In this document: piece after piece, positions 32,169-41,425 of the stretch
How the letters are laid out: each line of letters begins with the position of its first letter
Numbering within the stretch: position 1 is the stretch's first letter
From: Acinetobacter lwoffii
GTDB taxonomy: Bacteria; Pseudomonadota; Gammaproteobacteria; Pseudomonadales; Moraxellaceae
Direction of reading: 5' to 3'
DNA length: 55,306 nt
Assembly (NCBI RefSeq): GCF_029024105.1
Contig: NZ_CP118965.1
Span: forward strand, 1-55,306
Notes under the pieces: generated by a model
The model's database searches: none
Seen by the model: only the letters and a program-made list of their open reading frames with translations
Told to the model about the DNA's origin: nothing
Made by a program: the position numbers and the translations under genes

Positions 32169-32494
32169 TGTCGAATTTTTCTGATCCAATTTTCAGGGGT
32201 TGCACTCGTCCTGCCATGCTTTTTGGCGTTCCAATGTTGCCTTTTTTGTTGGTGACGGGGGTAGCAATTCTTTTAGCGGGTTGGTCTTTTTATCTACTCA
32301 GTGCCTATGTGACTTTATTTATAGCAGCTATTTATGTGCCTATTTACTTCTGGATGCGGGCAATAACAAAAGTAGATGACCAACGATTAAAGCAAGTATT
32401 GATGCGGTGGCGCATAAGAGGGAAACAGATCCAGAACCATCAAAAATGGGGAGCAATCTCATTTTCGCCACTTAAATTAAAGAAAAGGAAATAA
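32168..32494 (+). CDS. virB3: VirB3-like protein
   Basis: 108-aa inner-membrane protein with a paired hydrophobic segment at about residues 18-60. FRGCTRPAMLFGVPMLPF is typical of the VirB3/TrbD family. It works with VirB4 in T4SS assembly. Confidence 0.88.
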   Translation: MSNFSDPIFRGCTRPAMLFGVPMLPFLLVTGVAILLAGWSFYLLSAYVTLFIAAIYVPIYFWMRAITKVDDQRLKQVLMRWRIRGKQIQNHQKWGAISFSPLKLKKRK

Positions 32495-32501
32495 CAATAT
32501 C

Positions 32502-34964
32502 ATGCGTTCAAAACAGCAAGTTAGAGATAGCGCAAATGCTGAAGTCGCAATTTCAGACTATCTGCCGTTTGGTAATCATGTTTCCAACAATGTTATTAAG
32601 CTTAAAAATGGTGAATACATTGCTACATGGAAATTAGAAGGCATTTCGTTTGAAACAGTTGAAGCCGATATTATTAGAATCCGTAAAGAAGGATTAAATA
32701 ATTTTTATCGTGCTTTAGGTGGCGGTCACTTTGCTGTTTGGACGCATAAGATTCGTAGGGGAGTTAATGAACGTCTAAATGGCGTTTATGAAAATGATTT
32801 TATTGCTGATTTTAATGAAAGATATTATCAGCAGTTTCAGGGTGAAAAGAATAAACAGATGGCTACTGAATTGTATTTAACAATTCTTTATCGTCCTGAA
32901 ATTTCCAGATTAACAAAGATTTTTAAGAGTAAAGCTAGTCGTGATCCAGTAGCCCTGAAAAAGCAGATTAAGCGGGATCTCGATATTTTGGATGATGTAG
33001 CCAAACAGGTTGAAGCAAGTCTATATCACTACAATCCAGAACGTCTGGCGACCTATACCAAGAAAGGTTTTGTCTACTCCGGAATGTGTAATCTACTTGG
33101 TTTTTTAACTAATGGAGTTTGGGAAGAAATCCCTTTAAGACAGGCTAATCTTGATCAATATATTCCAAGTAGTCGCTTGTTCTTTGGTGACAAAAATGGC
33201 TATTTACAGATTAAACATCCTGAAGCGCAAAAATATGTAGGCTTTCTGGATATTCAAGAATTTCCACGTTTATCAGAATCAGGAATGTGCAATTCCATCC
33301 TGTATGGAAACTATGAATACATTGAAACTCAAAGTTTCACGGTTTATGGCAAGCGTGATGCTGTAGATAAATTAAAAACAATTAAAGGCCAACTAAATTC
33401 TGTAGAGGACGTTTCAGATCAAGAGATTCGTGATATTGATCTGGCTATGAGTGAAGCTAATAGCGGGAATTTCCAGTTAGGCGAATATCACTATACGCTT
33501 GCGATTTTTGGCGATTCACCAAATCAAGTTGCTCTAAATGTTTCGAGTGCCAGAACTGCTTTATCAGATGAAGCAGGGTTCAAAATGGCTGTAATTGATA
33601 CTGTTCCTGAATGTGCATGGTTCTCGCAATTAGCGGGTAACTTTAATATGCGTCCAAGAGAAGCATATCTCACAAGCCTAAATTTTTCTGCTTTAAGCCC
33701 TTTTCATAACTTCGCAAGAGGTAAGCGTGACGGCAATCCTTGGGGTGAAGCACTAGCTTTATTTAAAACTCCAAGTGGCCAACCATTTTACTTTAATCAT
33801 CATGTCAGCCCTGATAAGCAAGATTCTACAGATGACAAGATGCCAGGTAATACGTGTGTCATTGGAACAACTGGTGTGGGGAAAACAACCCTAGTCATGG
33901 CCATGATGATGTTTGCTTGTAAGTATAAAAATCTGAAGGGTGTTTTCTTTGATAAAGATAGGGGCGCAGAAATTGGGATTAGACGGATTGGGGGTCAATA
34001 CTATGCCTTAGAGCGTGGTGTACCAACTGGCTTTAATCCGTTGCAGCTACCACCGACTGAAACAAATATTCAGTTTGTAGAAAAGCTTGTAAAAATTCTG
34101 GTAGGTGGCGTTCGTAATGCTGCTGAAGATCTGGAAATCAGTCAGGCTGTTCGTACCATTATGCGTGATGATATGCCGTTAGAACTCCGCAGACTTTCAG
34201 CTTTATATATGAATCTGAAAGTAAATGGCGGGGGTGATTCGCTTCAGGATCGTTTAGCTAAATGGTGTAACACTGCTGATCATGACGGAAATTTATCTTG
34301 GGTCTTTGATAATCCATACGATACTCAAGACTTTTCTAAAGCCAAAATGCCAATCTTTGGTTATGACTACACGGAATTTTTAGATGATCCAGAAGTCCGT
34401 ACACCAATCATGGCTTATCTATTACACATCACAGATTCATTGATTGATGGTAGTCCGTTTATTTATTGGATGGACGAGTTTTGGAAGCCATTAACAGATG
34501 AATATTTCAAAGATTTTGCCAAAGATAAGCAGAAAACTATACGTAAATTGAATGGTCTAGGTGTCTTTATGACGCAATCTCCAAGTGACGTTTTAGATTC
34601 TGACATTGGTAAAACAATGGTTGAACAAAGCGTTACTCAAATCTTTTTACCTAATCCTCGTGCTGATTACGATGACTATGTAAACGGCTTTAAGGTCACT
34701 CCGCAAGAATTTGAAATTATTAAAGAGCTAGAAGAAAACTCACGCATGTTCTTAGTTAAGCAGGGTAGCCGTTCCGCACTCTGCAAAATGGATCTAGGCG
34801 AAATGCGTGACGTTTTACAGATTATTTCAGGCTCTAAGGACAATGTAGAACTTCTCGAAAATCTCATGAATGAAGTTGGTGAAGATCCTAACGATTGGGG
34901 CGAACTTTTCTTACAACGGATCGCAGAACGTAAAAAATTAATTTCAGAAAAAGGAGTTGCTTAG
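32502..34964 (+). CDS. virB4: VirB4-like ATPase
   Basis: 820-aa T4SS ATPase, normal length for the family. The N-terminal CagE/VirB4 domain (about 1-400) is followed by the ATPase domain with Walker A IGTTGVGKTT near residue 457 and Walker B-type FIYWMDEFWKPL near residue 655. Its stop codon falls within a TTAGTCATGACTAA palindrome that also contains the next start codon. Confidence 0.95.
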   Translation: MRSKQQVRDSANAEVAISDYLPFGNHVSNNVIKLKNGEYIATWKLEGISFETVEADIIRIRKEGLNNFYRALGGGHFAVWTHKIRRGVNERLNGVYENDFIADFNERYYQQFQGEKNKQMATELYLTILYRPEISRLTKIFKSKASRDPVALKKQIKRDLDILDDVAKQVEASLYHYNPERLATYTKKGFVYSGMCNLLGFLTNGVWEEIPLRQANLDQYIPSSRLFFGDKNGYLQIKHPEAQKYVGFLDIQEFPRLSESGMCNSILYGNYEYIETQSFTVYGKRDAVDKLKTIKGQLNSVEDVSDQEIRDIDLAMSEANSGNFQLGEYHYTLAIFGDSPNQVALNVSSARTALSDEAGFKMAVIDTVPECAWFSQLAGNFNMRPREAYLTSLNFSALSPFHNFARGKRDGNPWGEALALFKTPSGQPFYFNHHVSPDKQDSTDDKMPGNTCVIGTTGVGKTTLVMAMMMFACKYKNLKGVFFDKDRGAEIGIRRIGGQYYALERGVPTGFNPLQLPPTETNIQFVEKLVKILVGGVRNAAEDLEISQAVRTIMRDDMPLELRRLSALYMNLKVNGGGDSLQDRLAKWCNTADHDGNLSWVFDNPYDTQDFSKAKMPIFGYDYTEFLDDPEVRTPIMAYLLHITDSLIDGSPFIYWMDEFWKPLTDEYFKDFAKDKQKTIRKLNGLGVFMTQSPSDVLDSDIGKTMVEQSVTQIFLPNPRADYDDYVNGFKVTPQEFEIIKELEENSRMFLVKQGSRSALCKMDLGEMRDVLQIISGSKDNVELLENLMNEVGEDPNDWGELFLQRIAERKKLISEKGVA

Positions 34965-34974
34965 TCATGACTAA
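34961..34974. promoter_or_regulatory. TTAGTCATGACTAA palindrome across a gene junction, copy 11
   Basis: Perfect palindrome covering the virB4 stop (TAG 34962-34964) and the ATG (34967-34969) of the lipoprotein gene. This is the only perfect copy overlapping coding sequence. It may be an operator inside the operon or a coincidence. Confidence 0.5.
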
Positions 34975-35275
34975 GTTTTTAGCACTATCTAGTTTGTTGG
35001 TTATTTCTACTTTAACAACTGCATGTTCTGATGATAAGGAACAGGTTAAGCAGTTAAAAGAAGAAGTGAAGGCTGCACAACAATTAAAACTTCAAGACTT
35101 AACTGCTGAACAGCAAGAAGAACTGAAGCAGCGCAAGGCTAGAGCATCCCAAAAGGGCAATATTCTTGATGAATATGATCCTTCTGCACCTCAAAAACCA
35201 GTAAAACCAGTAAAACCAGAAACCAAAAAAGGATCTGGAAATATTCTTGATGGATATAACCCAGATTCAAAATAA
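34967..35275 (+). CDS. Small lipoprotein of the T4SS operon
   Basis: 102 aa. Lipobox LTTAC with Cys at residue 20, then a helical charged segment (KEQVKQLKEEVKAAQQLKLQ, about 24-55) and a Pro/Lys tail. QKGNILDEYD and GSGNILDGYNPD in the tail match QKGNILDGYSGN at the end of VirB5 (36336-37037). It sits in the place of a virB7-type gene, though virB7 is usually shorter. Role in channel or exclusion is unknown. Confidence 0.75.
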   Translation: MTKFLALSSLLVISTLTTACSDDKEQVKQLKEEVKAAQQLKLQDLTAEQQEELKQRKARASQKGNILDEYDPSAPQKPVKPVKPETKKGSGNILDGYNPDSK

Positions 35276-35298
35276 TTAAGGATTCATAGGGGATTGCA

Positions 35299-36324
35299 AT
35301 GGCAATTATTACTACATTAGAAACAAAAATTGATTCTCTATTAGCAAGTTACGTGACAGGTGTTAGTAGTAATATCGCTTCTGCAATTGTTCCTATAGCT
35401 TTGACTGCTGCAACAATTTATATCCTGATCATTGGCTACAATATTGCGACTGGCGCACAAGAAGATTCTATTTATACCGCTTTATGGAAGTTTTTTAAGA
35501 TCGCTTTTGTTGGTGGAATTGCTTTAAGTGCGGGAGTCTATCAATCCTTTGTTGTTGAAGCTATTAACGGACTAGCCATAGGTTTAATTCAGATTGTTAG
35601 TCCAGGTGGTGAATCTTCGTTAGGTGCTTTACTGGATCAAGTGAGCGTTCCGTGGGGTGATTTAATCCAAAAATTAGGTGAAGAAGCTGAATCAGCTTCT
35701 GGCGTTTTCCCTGATATTGGCTTGTATTTATCTGCTGCTGTTGTTTCTGTCGCTCAATTCCTATTGTTCTTCATTGGTACTGGTCTATATTTACTGGCAA
35801 AAATCAGTCTGCAACTTTGTTTAGGCGTTGGTCCCATATTCATTCTGTGTGCAATGTTCCCTGCTACACAAAAATATTTTGAAAGTTGGCTTTCTCAAAC
35901 ATTGAGCTATGTTTTCACCATAGGCTTTATCACAGCAATTATCAGTATGCTCTTTGCTTTCGTTTCAGGCATGTGTACGCAAATCGCTAATAACTTTGAT
36001 GCGGGTGACATTCTTACTTCTGTAGTTTCCCTCTGTATTGTTGCGGGAACTATTGTAGTGATCATGTGGAACATTCCAACGATGGCTTCAGCCATAACAG
36101 GTGGGGCGGGTGTTCAAGGTGTCGGTCGTGCTGTAGCACAAGCAATTACTAAAGGTCGTGGCGGTAATAATTCAAAATCTGATAGTGCTTCAGCTACTCC
36201 TACTACTGGGGGAAGTGTTCAAGGGAATTCTAGCAGCTCTAATAATTCCAATAGCTCGAATACAGGAGGATCTAAGCCGTTATATCAACGACATACTCTC
36301 TCTAACCTCAAAAGAAACAAATAG
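35299..36324 (+). CDS. virB6: VirB6-like channel protein
   Basis: 341-aa polytopic inner-membrane protein of the TrbL/VirB6 family with about six membrane segments. The region PIFILCAMFPATQKYFESWLSQTLSYV near residues 180-205 has the conserved tryptophan. The C-terminal tail is rich in Ser, Asn and Gly. It lies upstream of virB5 instead of downstream, an order different from the Agrobacterium type. Confidence 0.88.
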   Translation: MAIITTLETKIDSLLASYVTGVSSNIASAIVPIALTAATIYILIIGYNIATGAQEDSIYTALWKFFKIAFVGGIALSAGVYQSFVVEAINGLAIGLIQIVSPGGESSLGALLDQVSVPWGDLIQKLGEEAESASGVFPDIGLYLSAAVVSVAQFLLFFIGTGLYLLAKISLQLCLGVGPIFILCAMFPATQKYFESWLSQTLSYVFTIGFITAIISMLFAFVSGMCTQIANNFDAGDILTSVVSLCIVAGTIVVIMWNIPTMASAITGGAGVQGVGRAVAQAITKGRGGNNSKSDSASATPTTGGSVQGNSSSSNNSNSSNTGGSKPLYQRHTLSNLKRNK

Positions 36325-36335
36325 GAATTTTTCTA

Positions 36336-37037
36336 ATGAAAAAACAATTGTTAGCTTTGGGTTTAGGTTCATCTTTGTTTATTAGTGGTCAAGCCAATGC
36401 TACAGGTATTCCTGTCATTGACGGTGCTAACCTTGTTCAAGCTGTTCAAAATATGGTGGCTTGGGGTGAGCAATACAATCAGATGGTGAACCAGATCCAA
36501 CAGGCAAAACAGCAATACGATTCCATTACTGGTATTCGTGGTTTCGGTGACGCTGTCAATAATCCATATCTTAAAGACGTGATTCCAAGTGACGTTGCTG
36601 ACATTTATAAAGGCATCCAACAAGGCGGTGTCAATGGTATGACTTCAGCAGCTAGAAACATTCGTGATGCCACAATGGTTTATGACTGTGCTTCTAGAAC
36701 TGGCCAGAACTATAAAGCCTGTCAAGCTGCATTAAATAACAATGCACAAACACAGGCTTTAAATCAGCAAGCGTTAGGCGTTGCGGATCTGCGTACTGAG
36801 CAGATTGATAATCTGCGTAAACAGATCAATAACACTACTGATGCTAAAGCTATCGCTGAGTTACAGGCTAGGATTCAAGCAGAACAGTCACAAGTTGCTA
36901 ATGATGCAAACCGAATTGCTTTGATGCAGGCGCAAGCGCAAGCTCAAAAAGATGCAGCACAACAGCTTGAAATTGAAGGCCGATTAAAACGTGCTGCCCA
37001 AAAAGGCAACATTCTTGACGGCTACTCTGGTAACTAA
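36336..37037 (+). CDS. virB5: VirB5-like minor pilin
   Basis: 233 aa. Signal peptide ends near GQANA-T (residue 22). The rest is helical with the VirB5 opening GIPVIDGANLVQAVQNMVAW, a cysteine pair (VYDCASRTGQNYKAC) and long Gln/Ala-rich helices. The C-terminus ends in QKGNILDGYSGN, shared with the lipoprotein at 34967. A strong terminator follows. Confidence 0.86.
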   Translation: MKKQLLALGLGSSLFISGQANATGIPVIDGANLVQAVQNMVAWGEQYNQMVNQIQQAKQQYDSITGIRGFGDAVNNPYLKDVIPSDVADIYKGIQQGGVNGMTSAARNIRDATMVYDCASRTGQNYKACQAALNNNAQTQALNQQALGVADLRTEQIDNLRKQINNTTDAKAIAELQARIQAEQSQVANDANRIALMQAQAQAQKDAAQQLEIEGRLKRAAQKGNILDGYSGN

Positions 37038-37050
37038 ACTTTTAAAAAAA

Positions 37051-37083
37051 AGCCCATTTCTTTTGAAATGGGTATTTTTTTTG
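37051..37083 (+). terminator. Terminator after virB5
   Basis: CCCATTTC (37053-37060) and GAAATGGG (37065-37072) followed by a run of T interrupted by one A. It splits the T4SS genes into two transcription units. Confidence 0.85.
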
Positions 37084-37111
37084 CAATTTTTCAGAAAACA
37101 TTGAATTTATA

Positions 37112-37136
37112 AAACCAAAATATATTATTTTGGTTT
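37112..37136. promoter_or_regulatory. 11-bp inverted repeat upstream of virB8
   Basis: AAACCAAAATA and TATTTTGGTTT with a 3-bp centre, perfect, between the virB5 terminator and virB8. Candidate operator for the virB8-virD4 unit; no other copy seen in the window. Confidence 0.45.
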
Positions 37137-37190
37137 ACGGTTTTTATATTTTTTGGCATACTTAGAGAAATAACTCTAATAGGGTCTATC

Positions 37191-38006
37191 ATGAACAAAC
37201 TTAAAAAAGTATCTGCTGCTGAAGAAGCTAAAAGCTATGAAAAAGCTATGGATTGGGAAGCAGATCTTATTGCGATGCGGGCTAAGTCAGAACGTAAAGC
37301 TTGGACTATTGCAAAAGTAGCGGTGGGCGTGGCCGTCTTAGAAGCCATTGGATTAGTGACATTAGCTCCAATGCGCCAGACTGTACCTGTTGTTTTCACA
37401 GTAGATAAAGCTCAAGGAAATGTTGAATACGTGGGCGTTGTTGATGATCAGCAAGTAAAAGGCAAACAAGAATTAATTGATAAAAATAACATTACTCGCT
37501 ATGTAACCGCCCGTGAGAGTTATTTCTATCCGTTATTACAGCCAGATTATGATTTAGTCATGACTATGAGCAGTAATCAGGTCGGTAATGACTTTGCTTC
37601 ACTCTATGAAGGTGATAGCGCAAGAGATAAAAAGTACGGCAAAAAATATGAATTAAAAGTTGATGTGATTTCTGTCCAGACTAATCAGGATGAAACAGGT
37701 TTTACCGCTAGTGTCCGCTTCACTAAGACTTTGCATTCAGTCGAAGCTAATCGTGATGAACAGCCACAATATTATATTGCAAGTATTCGATATGAATATG
37801 CTCCGAACAATCTAAATAAACTGGTAGAAAAAGATCTAATTAAAAATCCATTCGGCTTTAAGGTCGTGGGCTATCGTGTCGATCCTGAACTATCTCCTAA
37901 CAGACCTGTAGCGCAAGCTGCGGTTGTTGAACCTAGTCAGCAAGTCTATGTTCCGATTCAACAAGGCGGGGCTGCTGTTCAGCCACAAGCTCAACAAGGA
38001 ATGTAA
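37191..38006 (+). CDS. virB8: VirB8-like protein
   Basis: 271-aa bitopic inner-membrane protein. One membrane segment (about residues 43-65), then the periplasmic NTF2-like domain with VTARESYFYPLLQPDYDLV and YIASIRYEYAP. The C-terminus is rich in Gln and Pro. A 13/14 match to the KorB-like palindrome inside the gene (37554) is probably chance. Confidence 0.9.
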   Translation: MNKLKKVSAAEEAKSYEKAMDWEADLIAMRAKSERKAWTIAKVAVGVAVLEAIGLVTLAPMRQTVPVVFTVDKAQGNVEYVGVVDDQQVKGKQELIDKNNITRYVTARESYFYPLLQPDYDLVMTMSSNQVGNDFASLYEGDSARDKKYGKKYELKVDVISVQTNQDETGFTASVRFTKTLHSVEANRDEQPQYYIASIRYEYAPNNLNKLVEKDLIKNPFGFKVVGYRVDPELSPNRPVAQAAVVEPSQQVYVPIQQGGAAVQPQAQQGM

Positions 38007-38017
38007 AGGATCATTAC

Positions 38018-38908
38018 ATGAAAAAATTAATTCTTGCTTTGGGTTTGGCTATGCATGGGATCTCTTATGCAGCAATTACGCCTAAAGCTATGCCTACCGA
38101 TTCACGTATTAGAACAATCAATTATGTTCCTAATGATGTTTATCGAATTACTGTCAAAAAAGGCACTGTAACCCGCATTGTATTAGGTGAAGGTGAAAGA
38201 ATTTTAGAGCGTGGTGCTGCTACTGGATACCCTTCAGACTGTGAAAAGGATGACACCAATTGGTGTATTTTTGCGGATACTGGATCAAATTTAGTATGGG
38301 TGAAGCCAAAGGATAAGGCTACTCGGAATAACTTAGAGTTACGCACTAATAAGCGTGATTATAGTTTTGATTTTCAAGTTCTAAATAATGCCAAAGAAAA
38401 ACCGATGTATCGTGTTGTCTTTAAATACCCACAAGAAGAAGAAAAACGTAAACAGGAAGAAGCTCAACGCTATAACGCTTATGCAGCACAATTAAAAGAA
38501 GAAAGCCAGCTTACTGAATTTTTGGTTTTACAGCATCGTTTAGCCAATGCTGCACCTATCCCTAAAAATTGGAATTATCGTCAAGCTACAAACAGTAAAG
38601 GGAAGCATTTTGTTCCAGAAATGCTATTTGATGACGGTCGTTTTACCTATATGCGATTTAAAGGAAATACCGATATTCCAGTCGTATTTATTGAAGGTAC
38701 GGAAGGGGAAGAAAAAGTTAATTTCCATATCAGTAAAGAAGATCCAAAACTTTTGATTGTTGAAGCTCTAGCTAAAAAATTTGTTTTACGTCAAGGAAAA
38801 GGCGTAGTGAGCATTTTCAATGAATCTTATGATCCTGTCGGTGTTGCTCCTCAAGATGGCACTACTGTAGAGGGTGTTAAACGTGTCATTACTGGGGATA
38901 TGAACTAA
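38018..38908 (+). CDS. virB9: VirB9-like outer-membrane complex protein
   Basis: 296 aa with signal peptide to about residue 19 (GISYA-A). N-terminal domain with DSRIRTINYVPNDVYRI and the C-terminal domain with YRQATNSKGKHFVPEMLFDDGRFTY (about residue 190), which binds VirB7/VirB10. Its stop overlaps the virB10 start region by one base. Confidence 0.92.
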   Translation: MKKLILALGLAMHGISYAAITPKAMPTDSRIRTINYVPNDVYRITVKKGTVTRIVLGEGERILERGAATGYPSDCEKDDTNWCIFADTGSNLVWVKPKDKATRNNLELRTNKRDYSFDFQVLNNAKEKPMYRVVFKYPQEEEKRKQEEAQRYNAYAAQLKEESQLTEFLVLQHRLANAAPIPKNWNYRQATNSKGKHFVPEMLFDDGRFTYMRFKGNTDIPVVFIEGTEGEEKVNFHISKEDPKLLIVEALAKKFVLRQGKGVVSIFNESYDPVGVAPQDGTTVEGVKRVITGDMN

Positions 38909-40332
38909 TGAATACTAATGATCAAAAACCATTAGATGATCAACAAGCTCCTGATGAAGAATTTAACGAATCAGAAAATGGCATTGTGTCTGTCAATGAA
39001 CGTGGGGATCAGGAAGATGGAAAAGGTAAAAAAATAGCGTTTATTGCAGTTATGGCGGTACTTTTTACTGTTATAGCGGTCTTTGCCTATAACTTCTTTT
39101 CAGATAGTAGTGATGCTGAAGAAGCAGCCCAATTAAAAGAAAATCAGATAGATCCAAGCCTAGATGCTTCAGCTAAAAGACGGGAATTTACTAATACTGA
39201 TCCTGTGCCACTGGATGCAGGTCAAAATGCTCAATTTCAAAGCCTAGATGCCTGTCAGGATCAAAGTATTCCTAGACAGCTAACAGACAATAACGGCAAT
39301 GCTTTAACTTATAACGGCATGTTGGTTTTTCAATGCCAAAATGGTCAGCAGATTTTAAGACAGCCTGAAGCTGCGCCAGTAGTTGAACAACAAGCAGCAA
39401 ATCAACAGCCTGTAGTAATTCAGCCACAGCCACAACAACAAGCTCAATATGTACCTTTAAACAATGGAAGCCGTTACGGTGGCGGGATTTTTGTCAATCC
39501 TTCACAACAAGGCGGGGCGGTTGGCCAGCCGTCAAGCATGAATCATCAAGCAGCTTATAACCAAGTAACAGGCATGATGAAACAGTTTGAACAGGATCAG
39601 AATAGTAATAGCCGTTCTGGTAATTTCTCTGGATCTGGTTTGATGTCTTTAGCGCATGATGATGATGAACCTATGCAGCAGCATCAGCCACAACAAGCTA
39701 CAACTAACATGGCCGATCATTCCTCTAATAAAGTCCAGGCTAGGTTTATTGGGGATCGAAATTACTTAATTGCTAAAGGTCGTGTAATCCGTTGCAACCT
39801 GTCAGTTAAAGTCGTTTCAGAAATTGGCGGTATGGCTTCATGTGTCCTTCCACAACCTGTTTATTCTGATAATGGTCGTGTAGTCCTTGCTGAAGCGGGA
39901 TCTGAAGTCATTGGAGAATACAAAAGTATTGCAGCACAAGGGCAAAGACGTTTAGGTATCATCTGGTCACGCTTAAAAACTCCGCATGGTGTTATTGTCG
40001 ATATTGATTCTCCCGCAGCAGACCATTTAGGAACAGGTGGTTTAAGTGGTCGAGTAGATAACCGTTGGGGGGCACGTATCGGTGCAGCGTTTATGCTTTC
40101 TTTAGTTCAAGACGCTATTGCTTACGGTATTTCTAAAGAAACAGGCGGGAACAATAGCACTCCTTATATGCTTCAAAACACTTCAGACATGGGTAAATCA
40201 ATGGCTGAAACAGTGTTGAATGAAACAATCAATATCAAGCCAACAATTTATAAAAATCAGGGTGATGTAGCTTCAATTTACGTAGCCAAAGATATTGATT
40301 TCAGAGGTGTGTATGAACTCCGCGCAAAATAA
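38908..40332 (+). CDS. virB10: VirB10-like core complex protein
   Basis: 474 aa. Cytoplasmic N-terminus rich in Asp/Glu, one membrane segment near residues 46-66, a long Gln/Pro-rich linker (about 140-280), and the C-terminal TrbI domain with AEAGSEVIGEYKS, GRVDNRWGARIGAAF and the antenna region. It links both membranes and senses ATP use by VirD4/VirB11. Confidence 0.93.
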   Translation: MNTNDQKPLDDQQAPDEEFNESENGIVSVNERGDQEDGKGKKIAFIAVMAVLFTVIAVFAYNFFSDSSDAEEAAQLKENQIDPSLDASAKRREFTNTDPVPLDAGQNAQFQSLDACQDQSIPRQLTDNNGNALTYNGMLVFQCQNGQQILRQPEAAPVVEQQAANQQPVVIQPQPQQQAQYVPLNNGSRYGGGIFVNPSQQGGAVGQPSSMNHQAAYNQVTGMMKQFEQDQNSNSRSGNFSGSGLMSLAHDDDEPMQQHQPQQATTNMADHSSNKVQARFIGDRNYLIAKGRVIRCNLSVKVVSEIGGMASCVLPQPVYSDNGRVVLAEAGSEVIGEYKSIAAQGQRRLGIIWSRLKTPHGVIVDIDSPAADHLGTGGLSGRVDNRWGARIGAAFMLSLVQDAIAYGISKETGGNNSTPYMLQNTSDMGKSMAETVLNETINIKPTIYKNQGDVASIYVAKDIDFRGVYELRAK

Positions 40333-41425
40333 TGTTTTAAGCAAGGATGTAATGGTTAGACAGCTATTACTTCCATTAGAAAAATTCTTAAAAACTAAAG
40401 GGGTGACTGAAATTGCAATTAACGCACCTAACGAAGTTTGGACGGAATCTAATAAAGGATGGGAAAAGCATTCTATAAATCTGGAAATGGCGCAAATAAC
40501 AGCTTTAGCTAATGTTATTGCTACCTATACCAATCAACGGATTGGCCAAGAAAACCCTATATTATCTGCTCAATTGCCTGATGGAGAGCGTATTCAGATT
40601 GTTCTACCGCCAGCCATTGAAAATGGAACGGTATCAATGACAATCCGTATTCCTGACGAGTCAAACCGATCATTTCAGGAATATAAAGATCAAGGCTTTT
40701 TTGACCACTTCAGATATGGGAAATCTAAAGAGTTTGAGCAGTTTAAACCTGTATTACGTACTGAAGATATTAAGCTAGTCCAGTTTTTAGAAAACAAAGA
40801 TCTTGAGGGATTTTTTAAATTCGCTGTTCAATGTAAGAAAAATATTGCAGTTGTTGGTGATACTGGTTCTGGTAAAACCACTTTCATGAAGGCAATTTGT
40901 CAGTACATTCCTAAAAATGAACGTCTTGTCACTATTGAAGATGTACGTGAACTTTTTGTTCCACATGAAAACAAGGTTCACCTACTTTATTCTAAAGGTG
41001 GTCAAGGTAAAGCTAAGGTAACTCCATCTGATCTGATCGCTAGTAATATGCGTATGAAGCCAGACCGTGTATTACTTGCTGAATTACGTGGTGGAGAAGC
41101 TTTTGACTTTCTGAAATTGCTTACAACTGGTCACAGTGGATCTATTACAAGTTATCACGCTGAAAGCTGTTCACTGGCTTATGATCGCTATGTCTTTATG
41201 TGCAAAGAACATGAACAAGCAAATATCTACGATGTCACTACACTAAAGGAATTAGTTGCTTTAACCATTGATATTATTGTTCATGTTGAAGTGAAGAAAA
41301 AATACGATGATGAAAGTAATTTAATAGGTAAAGAACGCTTTATTTCTGAAATTAAATTTGATCCTGTTTCTAAAGTTAAGGCTCAATTTGGTGATGCTGA
41401 AATTATTGTCGGGGATCGAGCATGA
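40313..41425 (+). CDS. virB11: VirB11-like hexameric ATPase
   Basis: 370 aa from ATG 40313, which overlaps virB10 by 20 nt and follows AGAGGT; ATG 40352 with an AAGGA is the alternative. Walker A VVGDTGSGKTTFMKA lies near residue 182, LLAELRGGEAFDFL is Walker B, and TGHSGSITSYHAES the His box. It powers pilus assembly and transfer. Confidence 0.93.
   Translation: MNSAQNNVLSKDVMVRQLLLPLEKFLKTKGVTEIAINAPNEVWTESNKGWEKHSINLEMAQITALANVIATYTNQRIGQENPILSAQLPDGERIQIVLPPAIENGTVSMTIRIPDESNRSFQEYKDQGFFDHFRYGKSKEFEQFKPVLRTEDIKLVQFLENKDLEGFFKFAVQCKKNIAVVGDTGSGKTTFMKAICQYIPKNERLVTIEDVRELFVPHENKVHLLYSKGGQGKAKVTPSDLIASNMRMKPDRVLLAELRGGEAFDFLKLLTTGHSGSITSYHAESCSLAYDRYVFMCKEHEQANIYDVTTLKELVALTIDIIVHVEVKKKYDDESNLIGKERFISEIKFDPVSKVKAQFGDAEIIVGDRA

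Noticed and set aside
37554..37567. TTAGTCATGACTAT in virB8 and TTAGTCATGACGAA in virD4 (42038-42051) as extra operators
   Set aside because: One mismatch each and inside coding sequence; counted as chance near-matches.
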